Origin: Cryptomeria japonica
Lineage: Eukaryota > Streptophyta > Pinopsida > Cupressales > Cupressaceae
DNA length: 64,000 bases
Direction of reading: 5' to 3'
NCBI RefSeq assembly: GCF_030272615.1
Contig: NC_081407.1
Coordinates: 380,453,179-380,517,178, forward strand
The notes under the pieces are model-generated. The model saw nothing but the letters and a program-made list of their open reading frames with translations, was not told where the DNA came from and searched no databases. This document shows positions 35,266-46,458 of the stretch, one piece after another. Each line of letters opens with the position of its first letter. Position 1 is the stretch's first letter. The translations under genes were made by a program, and so were the position numbers.

Positions 35266-36000
35266 AAGGATGAAATTTCCCTTAGATTTTACTTCTCATT
35301 TAACTCCTTGAATTTAAACTCATTTTTTGAAGTTATTTAAGCATTTAATAGTTTTTGCAAAGCAATCTACCTTTTCTCTATACTACCAAAGACAATTCAT
35401 CCCAATGATTACTTCACAGGATCCTAAGGGTACTACATAAATATTCACCTTTTTAGAAAAATTAGGTAGTTTTAAATTAACTTAAAAAAGGCGTTGCCCT
35501 ACCTTAGCTTTTTATTGGTTAGCATATTGAACTAGTCAAGATTTTTCCATAAATCTCGCCTTTCTAGAAATCTCACTAAGTGTATTTGATGCCACAAAAT
35601 TCTTAGTAGCTATAGTATTAATTAATATTAATACAGGAAAAGCAAAAAGTGTACTTAAAGTTTCAATTAGACAAATTGAATAGTCAACTTGATGATTACC
35701 AATCATTGCATGAACTTCTTATTGAAAAACTATTTGCTAAGAGGGTAGAGGAATATTCCTAAAACTAATTCCTCAGCTCCTATTTGGATAGTTATTCACA
35801 TAATGGTCACCACCATAGGAAAAAAATCATCTTGATGGTCCTCTTTTGATAGACATCACTTTCTCTGTATTTTAATTCTTCCTTTAGTATCATTTCCTTT
35901 TCCTTTTTAGTCATGAGCCATTGTTTCCCTTTGAACCCTTGCTATTGCATATTTTATTAGAGTTTTGATGATGGTTCCAAATCTTCTTTATGAATGAAGT
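35266..36000 (-). pseudogene. Layer-0 Gypsy protease and gag/pol linker
   Basis: Near 35625-35560 the minus strand reads LINTIATKNFVASNTLSEISRKARF. It aligns with the L-I-D-x-G-A-T-x-N-F-V protease active site, but Asp is Asn and the Gly is Ile. The preceding region (to about 36000) is degraded and Lys/Phe-rich. Confidence 0.6.
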
Positions 36001-36845
36001 TTCCCTTGAGTTCCTAAACCTTTTAGGAAACTTGTCCCTTGAGGAAACAATAGGCAATCTTTTGATATATCTTTTATATCCTTCTTGAATACTTTATCCA
36101 TGGTCAAAAGTCCATGCATATGTACCACTCCTCCAATTTGCAATTTTATTCCACAATAAATTTTTGTATATGAAACTACTCATCGCACTAATACTAGAGA
36201 GCATACTTGAGGAGTCTAGTAAATTTATCCCAATTATCTCTAACCTACATGTACCCTTGCCTTAAGTTTTAAGAATTAGTTAAATTTTGGTGAAAATAGA
36301 GCTAAGGTAACCATCTCTATCTAAAGAAGGTCACAAACTAATCCCATGTTAAATTAGTGGATTCAATTCCCATTTTTGTTTTCTTATTGACCCACCAAGT
36401 AGAAGTTTCTCCTAAAAGTTGGTATACTCCCCATACTACTTATCTTGAAATAATTTGGGATCTCAAATTATTTTTCAATTTCAATAAGCCATGTTTTCTC
36501 TTTCCCTCTAATAACTGCACCACCAAAGATAGGTGGATTTACCTTCTTCATGTCTAGGAAAGTTCAATTGCCAATTGATTTCTTATGTCAATTTTCTTTT
36601 AAAATTATTATTCTTGGTTGGGTAAAGGTTCATTATGCCCTTCATTGACACTATAAATTTTCTTATTCCTCATGCTCCCTAAGTGCTTGATCTTGATATT
36701 CACAGGCATCTAATATTTCTTTGGTTTGATTTAAGGCGACAAGGATTTGATCAAGTTTAGTTGTTGGATCATTGGTACCTTGGTTTTAATTGTGATGATA
36801 AATTCCCATATTCATCCTTGTATATACCACATTATCCTAATATTA
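36001..36845 (-). pseudogene. Layer-0 Gypsy gag relic
   Basis: At about 36555-36400 the minus strand gives LDMKKVNPPIFGGAVIRGKEKTWLIEIEK-stop-FEIPNYF. It matches the start of the Gypsy capsid domain (N-P-P-x-F-x-G ... A-E-x-W-L-x-x-I-E-x-x-F). Weaker pieces continue toward 36001. The element's own 5' LTR is not visible, because a LINE-like tail begins at 36857. Confidence 0.6.
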
Positions 36846-36856
36846 TCAATTTGTCA

Positions 36857-38877
36857 TGTTTTTTTTATTAGATAAATAGGAAAGAGCTGAAACTTGTTAC
36901 ATAATTTAGCCATAGAGGAAAATGAAACTCATCTCACAAGACATGAAACACAAAGAAAAGAAAGAGATAAACAACTAGATAGAGAAAGAAACTAGAAGCA
37001 ACAAGAAAGACAAAGGAGGAAACTATAAGTGACAAAAAATACATACTATACCAAACTAGGACCAACAAAAACAACTACTAGCCTCCAATTAACTTTAGGA
37101 ATTTAAAAGATTTTCATTCATCATTCATAAACTTATGTTTTTCTTTGAATGAAACCCCTTTAGGGGCCATTATCTTAGTAGCTTCAAACTTCTCAATTGA
37201 CTTATTACCTTTGACCTTCCCTTTCTTGTTTGAATTGGATGGAAAATGAACAAGGTCCAAGTTCTTGTTGTTTGTGTTTGGCCTACCTAATCTGTAACTC
37301 ATGACAGAACACTAGGAGGGTCATGGATGGAATTTTCATTGTTTCCTTGTAGTATGCAATAATTTCTTGTATATTTTTTAGTATATTCTCTTAGTTAACA
37401 TAAAGTTTTTTAACTACCAATTCTAATTTATTACTCTCTTCAACAGAGCCAACCTCTTTTTTGATTGAGTCAATACCACCTTCAAATCTCTCCCACTTAT
37501 CAAATTTGGTAGAAATCTCCTTCATATGCTCCTATATGTACTCATTCACAATATCATTAGATCATTCCATAGTTTTAGGTAGAGCCATTATTTCCAAGGA
37601 GTGAAATTTTTTTCTTGGTGATATGTATTTGGGCAAGCTACCATCTAAGAATATCATTTTGCAGGTTGTAAGCTTTGTAGAGGTCATCCACCTTGTTGTG
37701 AAGCTACATACACAAGTTACATGAAGTATATTTATCTAGAGAAAGAGAAGAGATGCTAGAGTTCCATGGAGAAAGCTAGGAGCTAACAGGGATTATGTGG
37801 GAGTCATCTAAAATTTCCTCTAAGAATCAATGGGAGACACCTTATTTCTCTTCAAAGACGTAGTGGATGATTTAAAATTCACCCTTTTCCCCTTAGAGGA
37901 TGATGGAGAGACAAAATGGGGATTGTTGGACACAATGAGAGAAACTATAGATGTAGATGTGTGGGTTTTCTCAGCTCCTAGATTCTCAAAGTGAGGGGGA
38001 AACCCTTGGCAATAAGCGAGGGATTATTGACTTGAGGGAGGATAGAATGAAGTGGGGTTTTTTCAAGTTAACACAATAAAGATAGTATATAAAAATTTGG
38101 TGGAGCTACACAAAATCACCAGAAGCTACAAGAACGTTCTTCAAAAAAATCTCAAGAGAGGAATGAATCTAGAAAGCAAAACCCATATTCACATTATGAC
38201 ATTGCATTGGAAAAAGATAGGAGTGAAAATGTTTGTAACAACCATATAATTTTATATATCTCATGAGGACCTCTACAATATTTTTGTAGACCCTAGATAA
38301 ATCCCTCTTGAACCCATTTTGGAGCCTATTAGCCACCTCTCATTTTTTTAGTAGTTCCTTCATTTCCTCCTTATAATTCCCTTTTTTTTTTAGGGAATCT
38401 ATTTCCTTCCAGAGATAGGCTAGTGGTAGAAGCAATGAGCTCTACAATGACTTCAAAGGAGATACCTCCTAAATTAATAGTCCTAGAGTGCCAAGATTTC
38501 ACAAATTCAATAAAGATGTTGGAGTCGTACCCAACAATAAAGATAGTCCAGAAGCTTCTTTGTAAAGGAAAAAAACAAGTTATTAGTTTGAGAAGGTTTC
38601 CCAATAAAAGGTAGATAATTAATGTAATAATTATCCATTATTTTAAGCGAGAAACCCATCCTTTTGAAAGGGTCCAACCTTGCAACCATCATAGAGATAA
38701 GGATTATCTTACTTAATTGATACACATATTTCATTATATATAAATATGATTATAATGTAGTGACTCCAAACTCATCATGTCATGATGAGCTATATAAACA
38801 ATATCTCAAAGAGACTAACAAGGTGAGGCTTTTCCTTGCATCCTCATGATTGTATTTCTTGAGTACCTATAAATGAT
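36857..38877 (-). mobile_element. Minus-strand LINE-like tail and degraded coding sequence
   Basis: At 36857-36880 the minus strand ends ...CTTTCCTATTTATCTAATAAAAAAAA, the form of a plant LINE 3' tail with a short poly(A). Upstream on that strand are a Lys-rich fragment (37302-37114, NSNKKGKVKGNKSIEKFEATKIM) and, near 38560-38370, VGYDSNIFIEFVKSWHSRTINLGGISFEVIVELIASTTSLSLEGNRFPKKKREL. The latter is protein-like but from no family I can name. There is no RT motif, so the assignment to a LINE rests on the tail alone. The stretch is interrupted at 38883 by the Copia element. Confidence 0.4.
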
Positions 38878-38882
38878 GACTT

Positions 38883-40064
38883 TGTTAGTAGCACAAGTTT
38901 GTATGGTTGTCATTGATGTCAAACCTGGTTATCTGGATGGATATTGGTTTGTATTTTCTTTATCAGACCTTGGTTATGTGGATAGAACTTGGTCCTGATA
39001 CTCTTTTGGTGTTGGTTGTGACATCCTATATTTAGGGTGGTTCAGAAAGCTCTTGACTATGCCCTTCAGATATGTTGTTAATTGCATTGTGGTTTAGTGG
39101 ATCATGTTCTTTTGGTCCAGATATATGTTGGAAGATGGGTTGAGGTGATTATTTGGGTATCATACTTTATTTTGTGAAGATCTGCATGGAGTATTTGTAT
39201 CAAAAGTGGTAATGTGACCGACTAGTTGATTATATCTACATGTTATTCTTTGTAACATCTTCTAGGATATGTGTTAGCATGTGTGGTTTGTCAGATTGTT
39301 CATGGGATGATGTATTATGATACTTTTTGGTTCCTTATTTCTCTTGGAGTGGGATGATCTAAGTATTTTTGGTCTAGGTGGCCTATTTTGTCTTGGCCAA
39401 CTCTTGCTTAAGTTTTCAATGTTGTATCTCATATATAATATGTGTAAAAAGATGAATTGAGTATGGATGAAAAGTGAATTGTGTAAGAAGTGTATGCAAA
39501 TGATTTGCAAGCAGATTTGAGTTTGTGGTGATGCGAAAGACAATTTGGGAAGAGATTTGAAGTTGATATATTCTACCAAATAGTGTATTGTGACAATGAA
39601 GATTGTTAGAGATGTTTTCCATGTTATTGGTCACTTGATTACTATTCAACGACAATTTCATGATCAAAAGAATCCTTCTCAATTTCAGTTCAACTATTTC
39701 ATTTATTTTTGATTGACAGTGAATCCTTCAACAATAGTTTGTATCTTGTCCTGAAGAAGAGCTCTTCAACTGCATAAGTCATTTGTATCTTGCCTAAGGT
39801 AGTGTACTGTAGTTCTACAAGTCCTTTAGGTGTTGATGCTCCTTAGCTATAAGCCTAAAAAATTGTACACTTTTATTATATTGTGAATTATATTTTCATC
39901 ATGGTTTTTCCTTGTTTGAGTTTTCCACGTATATCTGGTGTTCATGTGTTTTTGTTTGATGTGTTGATGATTAAGGTGTTGATATTGAATAAGTTTATTA
40001 ATAATTGCTTTTAAGAATTCCATACTGATTCACCCCCCCTCTCAGTCCTGCCAGGTGTTCAATA
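38883..40064 (+). repeat. Copia 5' LTR
   Basis: Starts TGTTAGTAGC and ends TGTTCAATA (the partner ends TTTTCAGCA, so the CA end has mutated). It matches 44405-45577 throughout, for example GATACTCTTTTGGTGTTGG, CCTATATTTAGGGTGG and GCGAAAGACAATTTG. Confidence 0.95.
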
Positions 40065-40066
40065 AT

Positions 40067-40080
40067 TGGTATTAGAGAGA
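40067..40080 (+). other. Copia primer-binding site
   Basis: TGGTATTAGAGAGAG, two bases after the LTR, is a mutated form of the initiator-Met tRNA complement TGGTATCAGAGC typical of Copia elements. Confidence 0.85.
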
Positions 40081-40123
40081 GGTTCCTCTATGGAAATCTT
40101 AACTGCTTGAGGTAGATATAAAG

Positions 40124-41113
40124 ATGGCATAGGACCCTCATGTTAAAGCTCCGATGTTTTCTGAAACTAACTACAACTATTGTAAGGAAAAAATGCAATC
40201 ATATTTGGAAGCATTGCAGAATGGAATTTGGGAGATTATCCAGACTGGTTATCAACGACCTCCTAATGGACCATCAACTCTAGATGAGCTCAAGGATCAA
40301 ATTAGAAATGCAAAGGCTAGAACAATTTTGATTAGCTGTCTCAGTGATGAAATTTTTGGCAAAGTCCGAGGAATAAAAGAAGCTAAGAAAATCTGGAAAA
40401 AGTTGAGTTATGCATATGAAGGTGATTTGAAGACACAACAAGCAAGAATCTTGAACCTAAAGAAAAATTTTGAAGGTTTTATAATGGATGATGATGCGAG
40501 TGTTGAAAGTTACATACATAGAGTAAATGATACAACAAAAGCTATATGAGTAGTTGGTAGAATGCTTGAAGAAAGTGATGTTATTAGAAAGATCCTGTTT
40601 ACTTTGACAAAACCCTATAAATTGAAGAAGTGTGCAATTGAAGAATGTCATGATTTGAACAACTACATAATTGATCATCTTATTGGTACATTGTCTGCCT
40701 ATGAGATTGGTGAGATAGAAGATATAAATTCCTATCAAAGAGAAGTTGCATTTAATGTCTCAAGGGTATCAGGAGATGAATTGGAAACCAGTGAGAACTT
40801 GGATGAGACTGAAGCAAACTTTGGAAGAAGGTTGAAACAAGGAACTAGTATGTATAAAGGTAAGTTACCCTTGAATTTTTTTAATTGTGGAAGAATTGGT
40901 TATAATGCTTCAAAATGTGCATATAAAGAAGATAATAGAAAGATAGAGGATGATAGGTATAGAAGAAATGATTTCAAGAGAAGAATGGATGATAAAGGGA
41001 AAATGAGTTTGTATTCTACTAAAGAACACTCATCTGAAGAAGAAGATGTTAAAGACTCAAATGAAGAATCCCTATTTTTGGAAATTAAAGAGAAGTATCA
41101 AGAATGTATTTGA
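40124..41113 (+). pseudogene. Copia gag
   Basis: Nucleocapsid precursor. The natural ATG is at 40124 (M-A), but codon 3 is a stop (TAG). The frame continues DPHVKAPMFSETNYNYCKEKM, a UBN2/retrotran_gag-like domain with IWKKLSYAYEGD and LNLKKNFEGFIMDDDASVESYI. A second stop at 40547 precedes VGRMLEESDVIRKIL and LSAYEIGEIE. The zinc knuckle at about 40875-40920 reads FFNCGRIGYNASKC, so the first Cys and the His of C-x2-C-x4-H-x4-C are lost. A Lys/Glu-rich tail ends at 41113. Confidence 0.9.
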
Positions 41114-41129
41114 AGATCATAAGAGAAAA

Positions 41130-41475
41130 CTGTACTACATGCTAAAGTTGAATCTATATAATGGCTCATTGATTCTGGAAGCTCAAATCACATGACCTCT
41201 AAAGAAGTATGATGGCGAATCTATAAAATTTGTAGGAGAGGAAGCTACACCGATTTGCAAGGTAGTAAGTATCTCTATTGATGGTAAGCATAAAAATGAT
41301 GGTGTTTATTATGTAGAGGGATTGAGACATAGTCTGTTGAGTTTTAGTTAGATGTGTAATAGAGGTTATGAGGTTGTGTTAATAGAAACTGGATGTATGA
41401 TTAGAAAAGGTAAAACTAGAAAGTTGGTACCAGAAGGAATTAGGACAAGTGGAAATGTTTAATACATAAAACATA
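41130..41475 (+). pseudogene. Copia aspartic protease
   Basis: WLIDSGSSNHMTS at about 41160-41200 contains the intact D-S-G active site. Later KISIDGKHKNDGVYYVEGLRHSLLSF follows the family pattern (V-x-x-V-L-x-V-P-x-L-x-x-N-L-L-S). A frameshift shortly after the active site and a stop at 41348 disable it. Confidence 0.8.
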
Positions 41476-41478
41476 AAA

Positions 41479-42480
41479 TTGGTTAACACATGTTATCCAA
41501 GTATGAGTAATGAATGTTGGTTATGGAACAAGAGAATGGGACATGTTAAATTCAACAACATGTTAAAGATCAATAACTATAAAGTAGTGAGATATTTACT
41601 AAGGATTATGAAACCTATTGACATTGTGTGCAGGGAATGCCAATTAGGAAAGCAAACAAGGAGAAGTTTAAAGAACAAGGAGTATCCTACATCACATCCA
41701 TTTGAGATAATTCACATAGAATTATTTGGATCTACAAGGACATGTGGAATCAATGGTGAAAGGTATTTTATGCTACTCATTAATAATTTCTCTAGAATGA
41801 TATAGGGTACATTTTTGAGGGAAAAATGTGAAGCTTTTGAAAGATTTAAAGTTTTCAAATCAATGGTAGAGAATTAGGTTGATGCTAGAACCAAGTGTTT
41901 GAGATTTGATAGAGGTGGAGAATTTACTTCAAATGAGTTTGACAATTTTTGTGAGAGATATGAGATTAGGAGACATCTTTTTTCTTTGAGAAACCCTCAA
42001 TAGAATGGTGTGGTAGAAAGGAAGAGCATAACTATTATTGAAATGGCTAGAACTATGATGAAAGATGCTAACTTGGTTAATGTTTATTAGAAAGAAGCTA
42101 CACATACTACTATTTATATTATTAACATAGTTCAAACAAGGATAAATCATACAAAGACACCTTATGAGTCGTGGTATGGGAGACCACCTAGTGTGAAGTA
42201 CTTCAAAATATTTGGAAGCAAGTGTTAGATTAAAAGAGATGAGAATGATCTTGGAAAGTTTGATACCAAAGTTTATGAAGAGATATTCTTAGGATATGCA
42301 ATGAACATCAAGCCTTACTGGTGTTACAACACAAGTTTGAACAAGATAGTGGAGAATACAAATGTGAAAGTATGCGAAGCATGGGATCAGATTGCCCTGA
42401 AACCTATTCAGGATGTTGAATTTGAGATCATACGTACTGTCATAGACTCCTCTGATAGGAAGCAATGTAGAGAAACCAAA
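41479..42480 (+). pseudogene. Copia GAG-pre-integrase and integrase
   Basis: WLWNKRMGHVKFNNM is the GAG-pre-integrase H-x-x-x block, with C-x2-C as CRECQLGKQTR. The integrase core begins HIELFGSTRT, where the first catalytic Asp is Glu. LRFDRGGEFTSNEF keeps the second Asp, and NGVVERKSI keeps the catalytic Glu. TPYESWYGRPPSVKYFKIFGSKC and the VFLGY-like IFLGYAMNIK follow. Stops at about 41804, 41875, 42001, 42088 and 42226 break the frame. Confidence 0.9.
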
Positions 42481-42639
42481 TGAAGTAGAAGAAGAAGACA
42501 TCGAAGAAGTGGAACAAGCGATCAAAACCTTGAAGTATGTGTAGAAGAATCATTTAGAAGATCAAATAATTGGAGACAAAAATAAATGAGTAGAGACAAG
42601 AAGAAGTGTTTCAGAGGTAAATGAGCAAACTAATTGCTG

Positions 42640-43480
42640 TTTTCTTTTAATTATTGAATTGAAATCATATGAGGAAGCAAGAAAAGAATAAATTTGGGTT
42701 GAAGCTACGTAAGAAGAACTAAATCATATACAAAAGAATAAAACTTGGGAACTGATGCCTAGACCAATGGACAAGAATGTTATAGGAATGAAGTGGGTGT
42801 TTTGAAACAAACTGAATGAACAAGGACAAGTCACAAGGAACAAGGCAATATTGATATGTAAAGGATATTATCGGGTAGAAGGTATTGATTTTGAAGAAAC
42901 TTTTGCTCCTGTTGCTAGGATGGAAGATATCAAAATGTTTCTTGCATTTTCTACCTATTGAAACTTAAGAGTGTATCAGATGGATGTTAAGTCAATGTTT
43001 CTTAATGGAGAGCTGGAAGAAGTGTACATTGAACAACCAAAAGGATTAATACTATCAAAAAATTTATATATGGTTTGTAGGTTAAAGAGGGCATTGTATA
43101 CACTTAAACAAGCACCTAGAGCATGGTATGTGAGACCAGGCAAGTACTTGTTGCAACAAAAAATTAGGAAAGACACTACTGACAACAATATTTACTTCAA
43201 GGTTGAAGGTATTAAGTTGTTTATTGTTGTTGTCTATGTTGATGATATTATTTTTGGAGGAAGCGATAGTTTGTGCAAAGAATTTCATGAAGAAATGCAA
43301 AAAGAATTTGAGATGTCTATGTTTGGTGAAATGTCTTTCTTTCTTAGGCTTCAGGTTACTCAGTTGGATGATGTAATTTTTATTTCTCAAGCTAGGTATG
43401 TTAAAGAGATGTTGAAGAAGTTTGATTGGAGAATTGTAAAGTTGTTACTACCCCTTTAGCTGTTGGATGCAAGTTGAGAA
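42640..43480 (+). pseudogene. Copia reverse transcriptase
   Basis: Blocks in order: [87 protein letters not shown] and the active site LFIVVVYVDDIIFGG with both Asp residues kept. FEMSMFGEMSFFLRLQVTQ and AKYVKEMLKKF-like RYVKEMLKKF finish the domain. The stretch 42971-43459 is open for 162 codons, the longest intact piece of this element. Stops lie at 42690, 42709, 42806 and 42961. Confidence 0.95.
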
Positions 43481-43499
43481 AGATGATGCATATTTGGAT

Positions 43500-44140
43500 A
43501 TTGACTAGAAGAAGTATAGATCTATGTTTGGAGGACTATTCTATCTGACCACTTCTAGACCAGATATTATGTAGGTTGTATGCTTGGTTGTAATATTTCA
43601 AACTAATCCAAAGAAGACTCATGATCAAGTAGTGAAAACGATCTTCAAATATTTGAAAGGAACTCAAGATTTTGGCCTATGGTACAAAAGAGATGGAATA
43701 TTCATGTTGAAGAAGTATACAAATGTTGATAGGGCTAGAAGTATTGATGGCATGGAGAGTACAAGTGGTGGAGAATTCTTTTTGGGAGACAAATTGGTTT
43801 CATGGATGAGTAAGAAACAAGAATTTGTATCATTGTCCACTACTAAAGTTGAATATATTGCAACAACATCTTGTTGTACTCAAGTTTTATGGATGAAATA
43901 GAATCTTAAGGCTATCAAAGTTGTATATGATGAAGTTATTCCTATCATGTGTGACAATACCAATACTATAAACATGTCAAAGAATCTAGTTACGCATTCA
44001 AAGACTAAACACATTTCAATACATTATCATTTCTTGAGAGTGAAGGTTGCTAAAAAAAAGTCAAATTGGAATACATTTCTACATCAGAGCAGATAGAAAA
44101 TATTTTTACAAAGGCTTTAGTGAAGGATTACTTTTGAGTA
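43500..44140 (+). pseudogene. Copia RNase H
   Basis: SMFGGLFYLTTSRPDIM-like sequence precedes HDQVVKTIFKYLKGTQDFGLWYKR, NVDRARSIDGMESTSGGEFFLGDKLVSWMSKKQEFVSLSTTKVEYIATTSCCTQVLWMK and ITIHYHFLR. The usual Y-x-D-A-D-W-A catalytic Asp is YTNVDRA. E in VEYIA (normally A-E-Y) and D in MCDNT are present. Stops at about 43573 and 43900, with a frameshift near 44065 in the final tail. Confidence 0.88.
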
Positions 44141-44404
44141 TCTCAGACAAAAGTTAGGGATCATTGCCCCTCCTTCCAACTAGATGCAGTTTTGAGGTGC
44201 ATCTTTCTAGGGGAAGACTTGGTGGTTATCTTTGTTCCTGGATTGATGTTGTTGCTAATCTCATGGGGAGTAGTGGTGCGAGTGGTCAGTATGTTTCTGC
44301 ACCCCTTTTCATTATTGTCAAAGGGGAAGAGAGTTATTGGGAGATTATCCATTGATTTCTATTAGTTGTTTATTGGTGTTGCTATCAATGACAAATGGGG
44401 AGAT
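44141..44404 (+). other. Copia 3' internal spacer with polypurine tract
   Basis: Non-coding. AAATGGGGAGA at 44394-44404 abuts the 3' LTR and is the polypurine tract. Confidence 0.85.
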
Positions 44405-45577
44405 TGTTAGAAGAATGATCTTGTATGGTTGCCATTAATGTCAAACCTAGTTATCTAGATTGATATTGGTCTAGATATGATTTGTCAAACCTTGGTTATC
44501 TGGATAGAGTTTGGTTTGGATACTCTTTTGGTGTTGGTTGTGACGTCCTATATTTAGGGTGGTTTGTAAAGCTTTTGGTACCCTCTGAATATGTTGTTAA
44601 TTGTATTATGATTTAGTGGATCATGATATTTTGGTCTGGATATGTGTTGGAAGATGCGTTGAGGTGATTATTTGGGTCTCACTTTGGTTTGTGGAGATGC
44701 GCACGAAGTATTTTGCATCAGAAGTGGTTATGTGGTCCTTTGGTTGATTATAGCTACACATTAAGTTTTGTAACATCTTAGGAAATGTGTTAGCATGTGT
44801 GGTTTGTCTGATTGTTCATGGGATAATGTATTAAGATATGTTTTGGTTCCCTCTTTCTCCTGGAGTAGACTGATCTAAGTTGGTCTATGTGGCTTATTTT
44901 GTCTTGGTCAACCCTTGCTTAAGTTTTCAATGTTTTATGTCATATATAATATGTGTGGAAGGATGAATTGAGTATGGATGAAAAGTGAATTATATGAGAA
45001 GTGTATGAGAATGATTTGCAAGCATATTTGAGTTTGTGGTGATGCGAAAGACAATTTGAGCAGAGATTTGAAGCTAATATATTCTGCTAGATAGAGTGTT
45101 GTGATAGTGGATATTGTTAGAGATGTTTGACATGTTATTGGTCGTTTGATTACTATTCAAGGACAATTTCATGACCAGGAGAATCCTTCTCAATTTTAGT
45201 TTAGCTATTTCATTTGTTGCTGATTGACAGTGAGTCCTTCAACAATAGTTTGTATCTTGTTCTGAAGAAGAGCTCTTCAATTGCACAAGTCCTTTGTATC
45301 TTGCCTAAGGTAGTGCACACTATTTTTGCAAGTCCTTTAGGTTTTGGTGCTCCTTGTCTATAAGCCTAAACAGTTGTAAACACTGTTATTATATTGTGAG
45401 TTAGATTTTCACCATGGTTTTTCCTTATTTAGGTTTTCCATGTATATCTGGTGTTCATGTGTTTCAGTTTGATGCATTGATGATTAAGGTGTTGATATTG
45501 AATAAGTTTATTAATAATTGTTTTACAAAGTTTTGGACTGATTCACCCCCCTTCTCAGTCCTGCTGGGTTTTCAGCA
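44405..45577 (+). repeat. Copia 3' LTR
   Basis: TGTTAGAAGA...TTTTCAGCA. Partner of 38883-40064; followed by TSD GACTT. Confidence 0.95.
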
Positions 45578-45582
45578 GACTT

Positions 45583-46458
45583 TTGATATGACTTTCTCTT
45601 TAGTAAGTTAAATACCATGATATACAATAGCCACCTTACCAAAACTTGATGATTTTAATCCTAGGTTGAAAACATAGGCATACATAATTTCACCTTTATT
45701 GTCCCTTAATATAATTGATATTTATCATAATATCTTGTGTTAGTGCAAGTAACTTATTATAATTTTTGTAAATCTTTAATATTATCATCACACATGTTTT
45801 ATTAATTTTAGTGATCCTTTGTTTATGATTCTTGAGGCATTGGTTATCCACAAAAGAGTGATCCTAGCAATAGAGCAAGGTAGTGCTAGATTCATGCACC
45901 CTTATTTGCTTATACTAATTAAGTTCTTGCATATGTTTGTTAATGAGTTCTTCCATATGTTTATGTTCTTACATTAAGTTCTTGCATGTGTTCAGTATAT
46001 GTATTCATTAAGATATTTGCATTTGTTTGATATATTTTGGGGATGATTCTTGGTATTGAGACAATTTTTCATACCAAGGTCTCCTTACCTTGCAAAATTG
46101 ATTTTTTTTTTCTTTTTTTCTTTAACATGTATTAACATTATCATTGTATGTTTCATAATTGTCTTACATGCTTTGCAAGTTTTATGTGTTTTCTTCATGC
46201 CTTATGTGTTTACCTCATGCCTAGATTGTTTTCTTCATGTTTTGCATGCTTTATGTCTTGTGTGTGTATGCTTTGTGTTTTGCCTATCTTCTATGTGTCT
46301 TGTGTGTATGCTTTGTGCCTTGCATGTTTTCAATTCATGTCTTCTCAGTGTGTCTATTTCATATTGGATATGTTTGATAAGTGCCTTGACCTTGACTTCC
46401 CTCTACTTTATTATGGGTATGTGCATAAGATAATACCCCCACTATAGTGGGGTCTAAA
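45583..46458 (+). other. 3' internal remnant of a plus-oriented Tat-like element, with low-complexity tract
   Basis: No conserved protein is seen. From about 46140 to 46345 there are loose repeats of GCCTTATGTGTTT, CATGCTTTATGTCTTGTGTGTATG and TTGTGCCTTGCATG, which create Cys/Phe/Leu-rich false ORFs. The segment ends in AGTGGGGTCTAAA (46446-46458), a Tat-type polypurine tract, directly before an LTR start. Confidence 0.5.

Larger units (their letters stand above)
38878..45582 (+). mobile_element. Complete, inactive Ty1/Copia element
   Basis: The element is 38883-45577 (6695 bp) with an exact TSD GACTT at 38878-38882 and 45578-45582. LTRs are 1182 and 1173 bp; by eye they differ by roughly 15% or more over the first 280 positions, so it is old. 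Gag, protease, integrase, RT and RNase H are in Copia order on the plus strand. Many in-frame stops, including one at codon 3 of gag. It lies in sequence that connects 38877 with 45583. Confidence 0.95.

Noticed and set aside
46050-46447. 127- and 99-codon Cys/Phe/Leu-rich open frames
   Set aside because: Generated by a degenerate TGTGTTT/CATGCTTTG repeat; no start context or homologue pattern.
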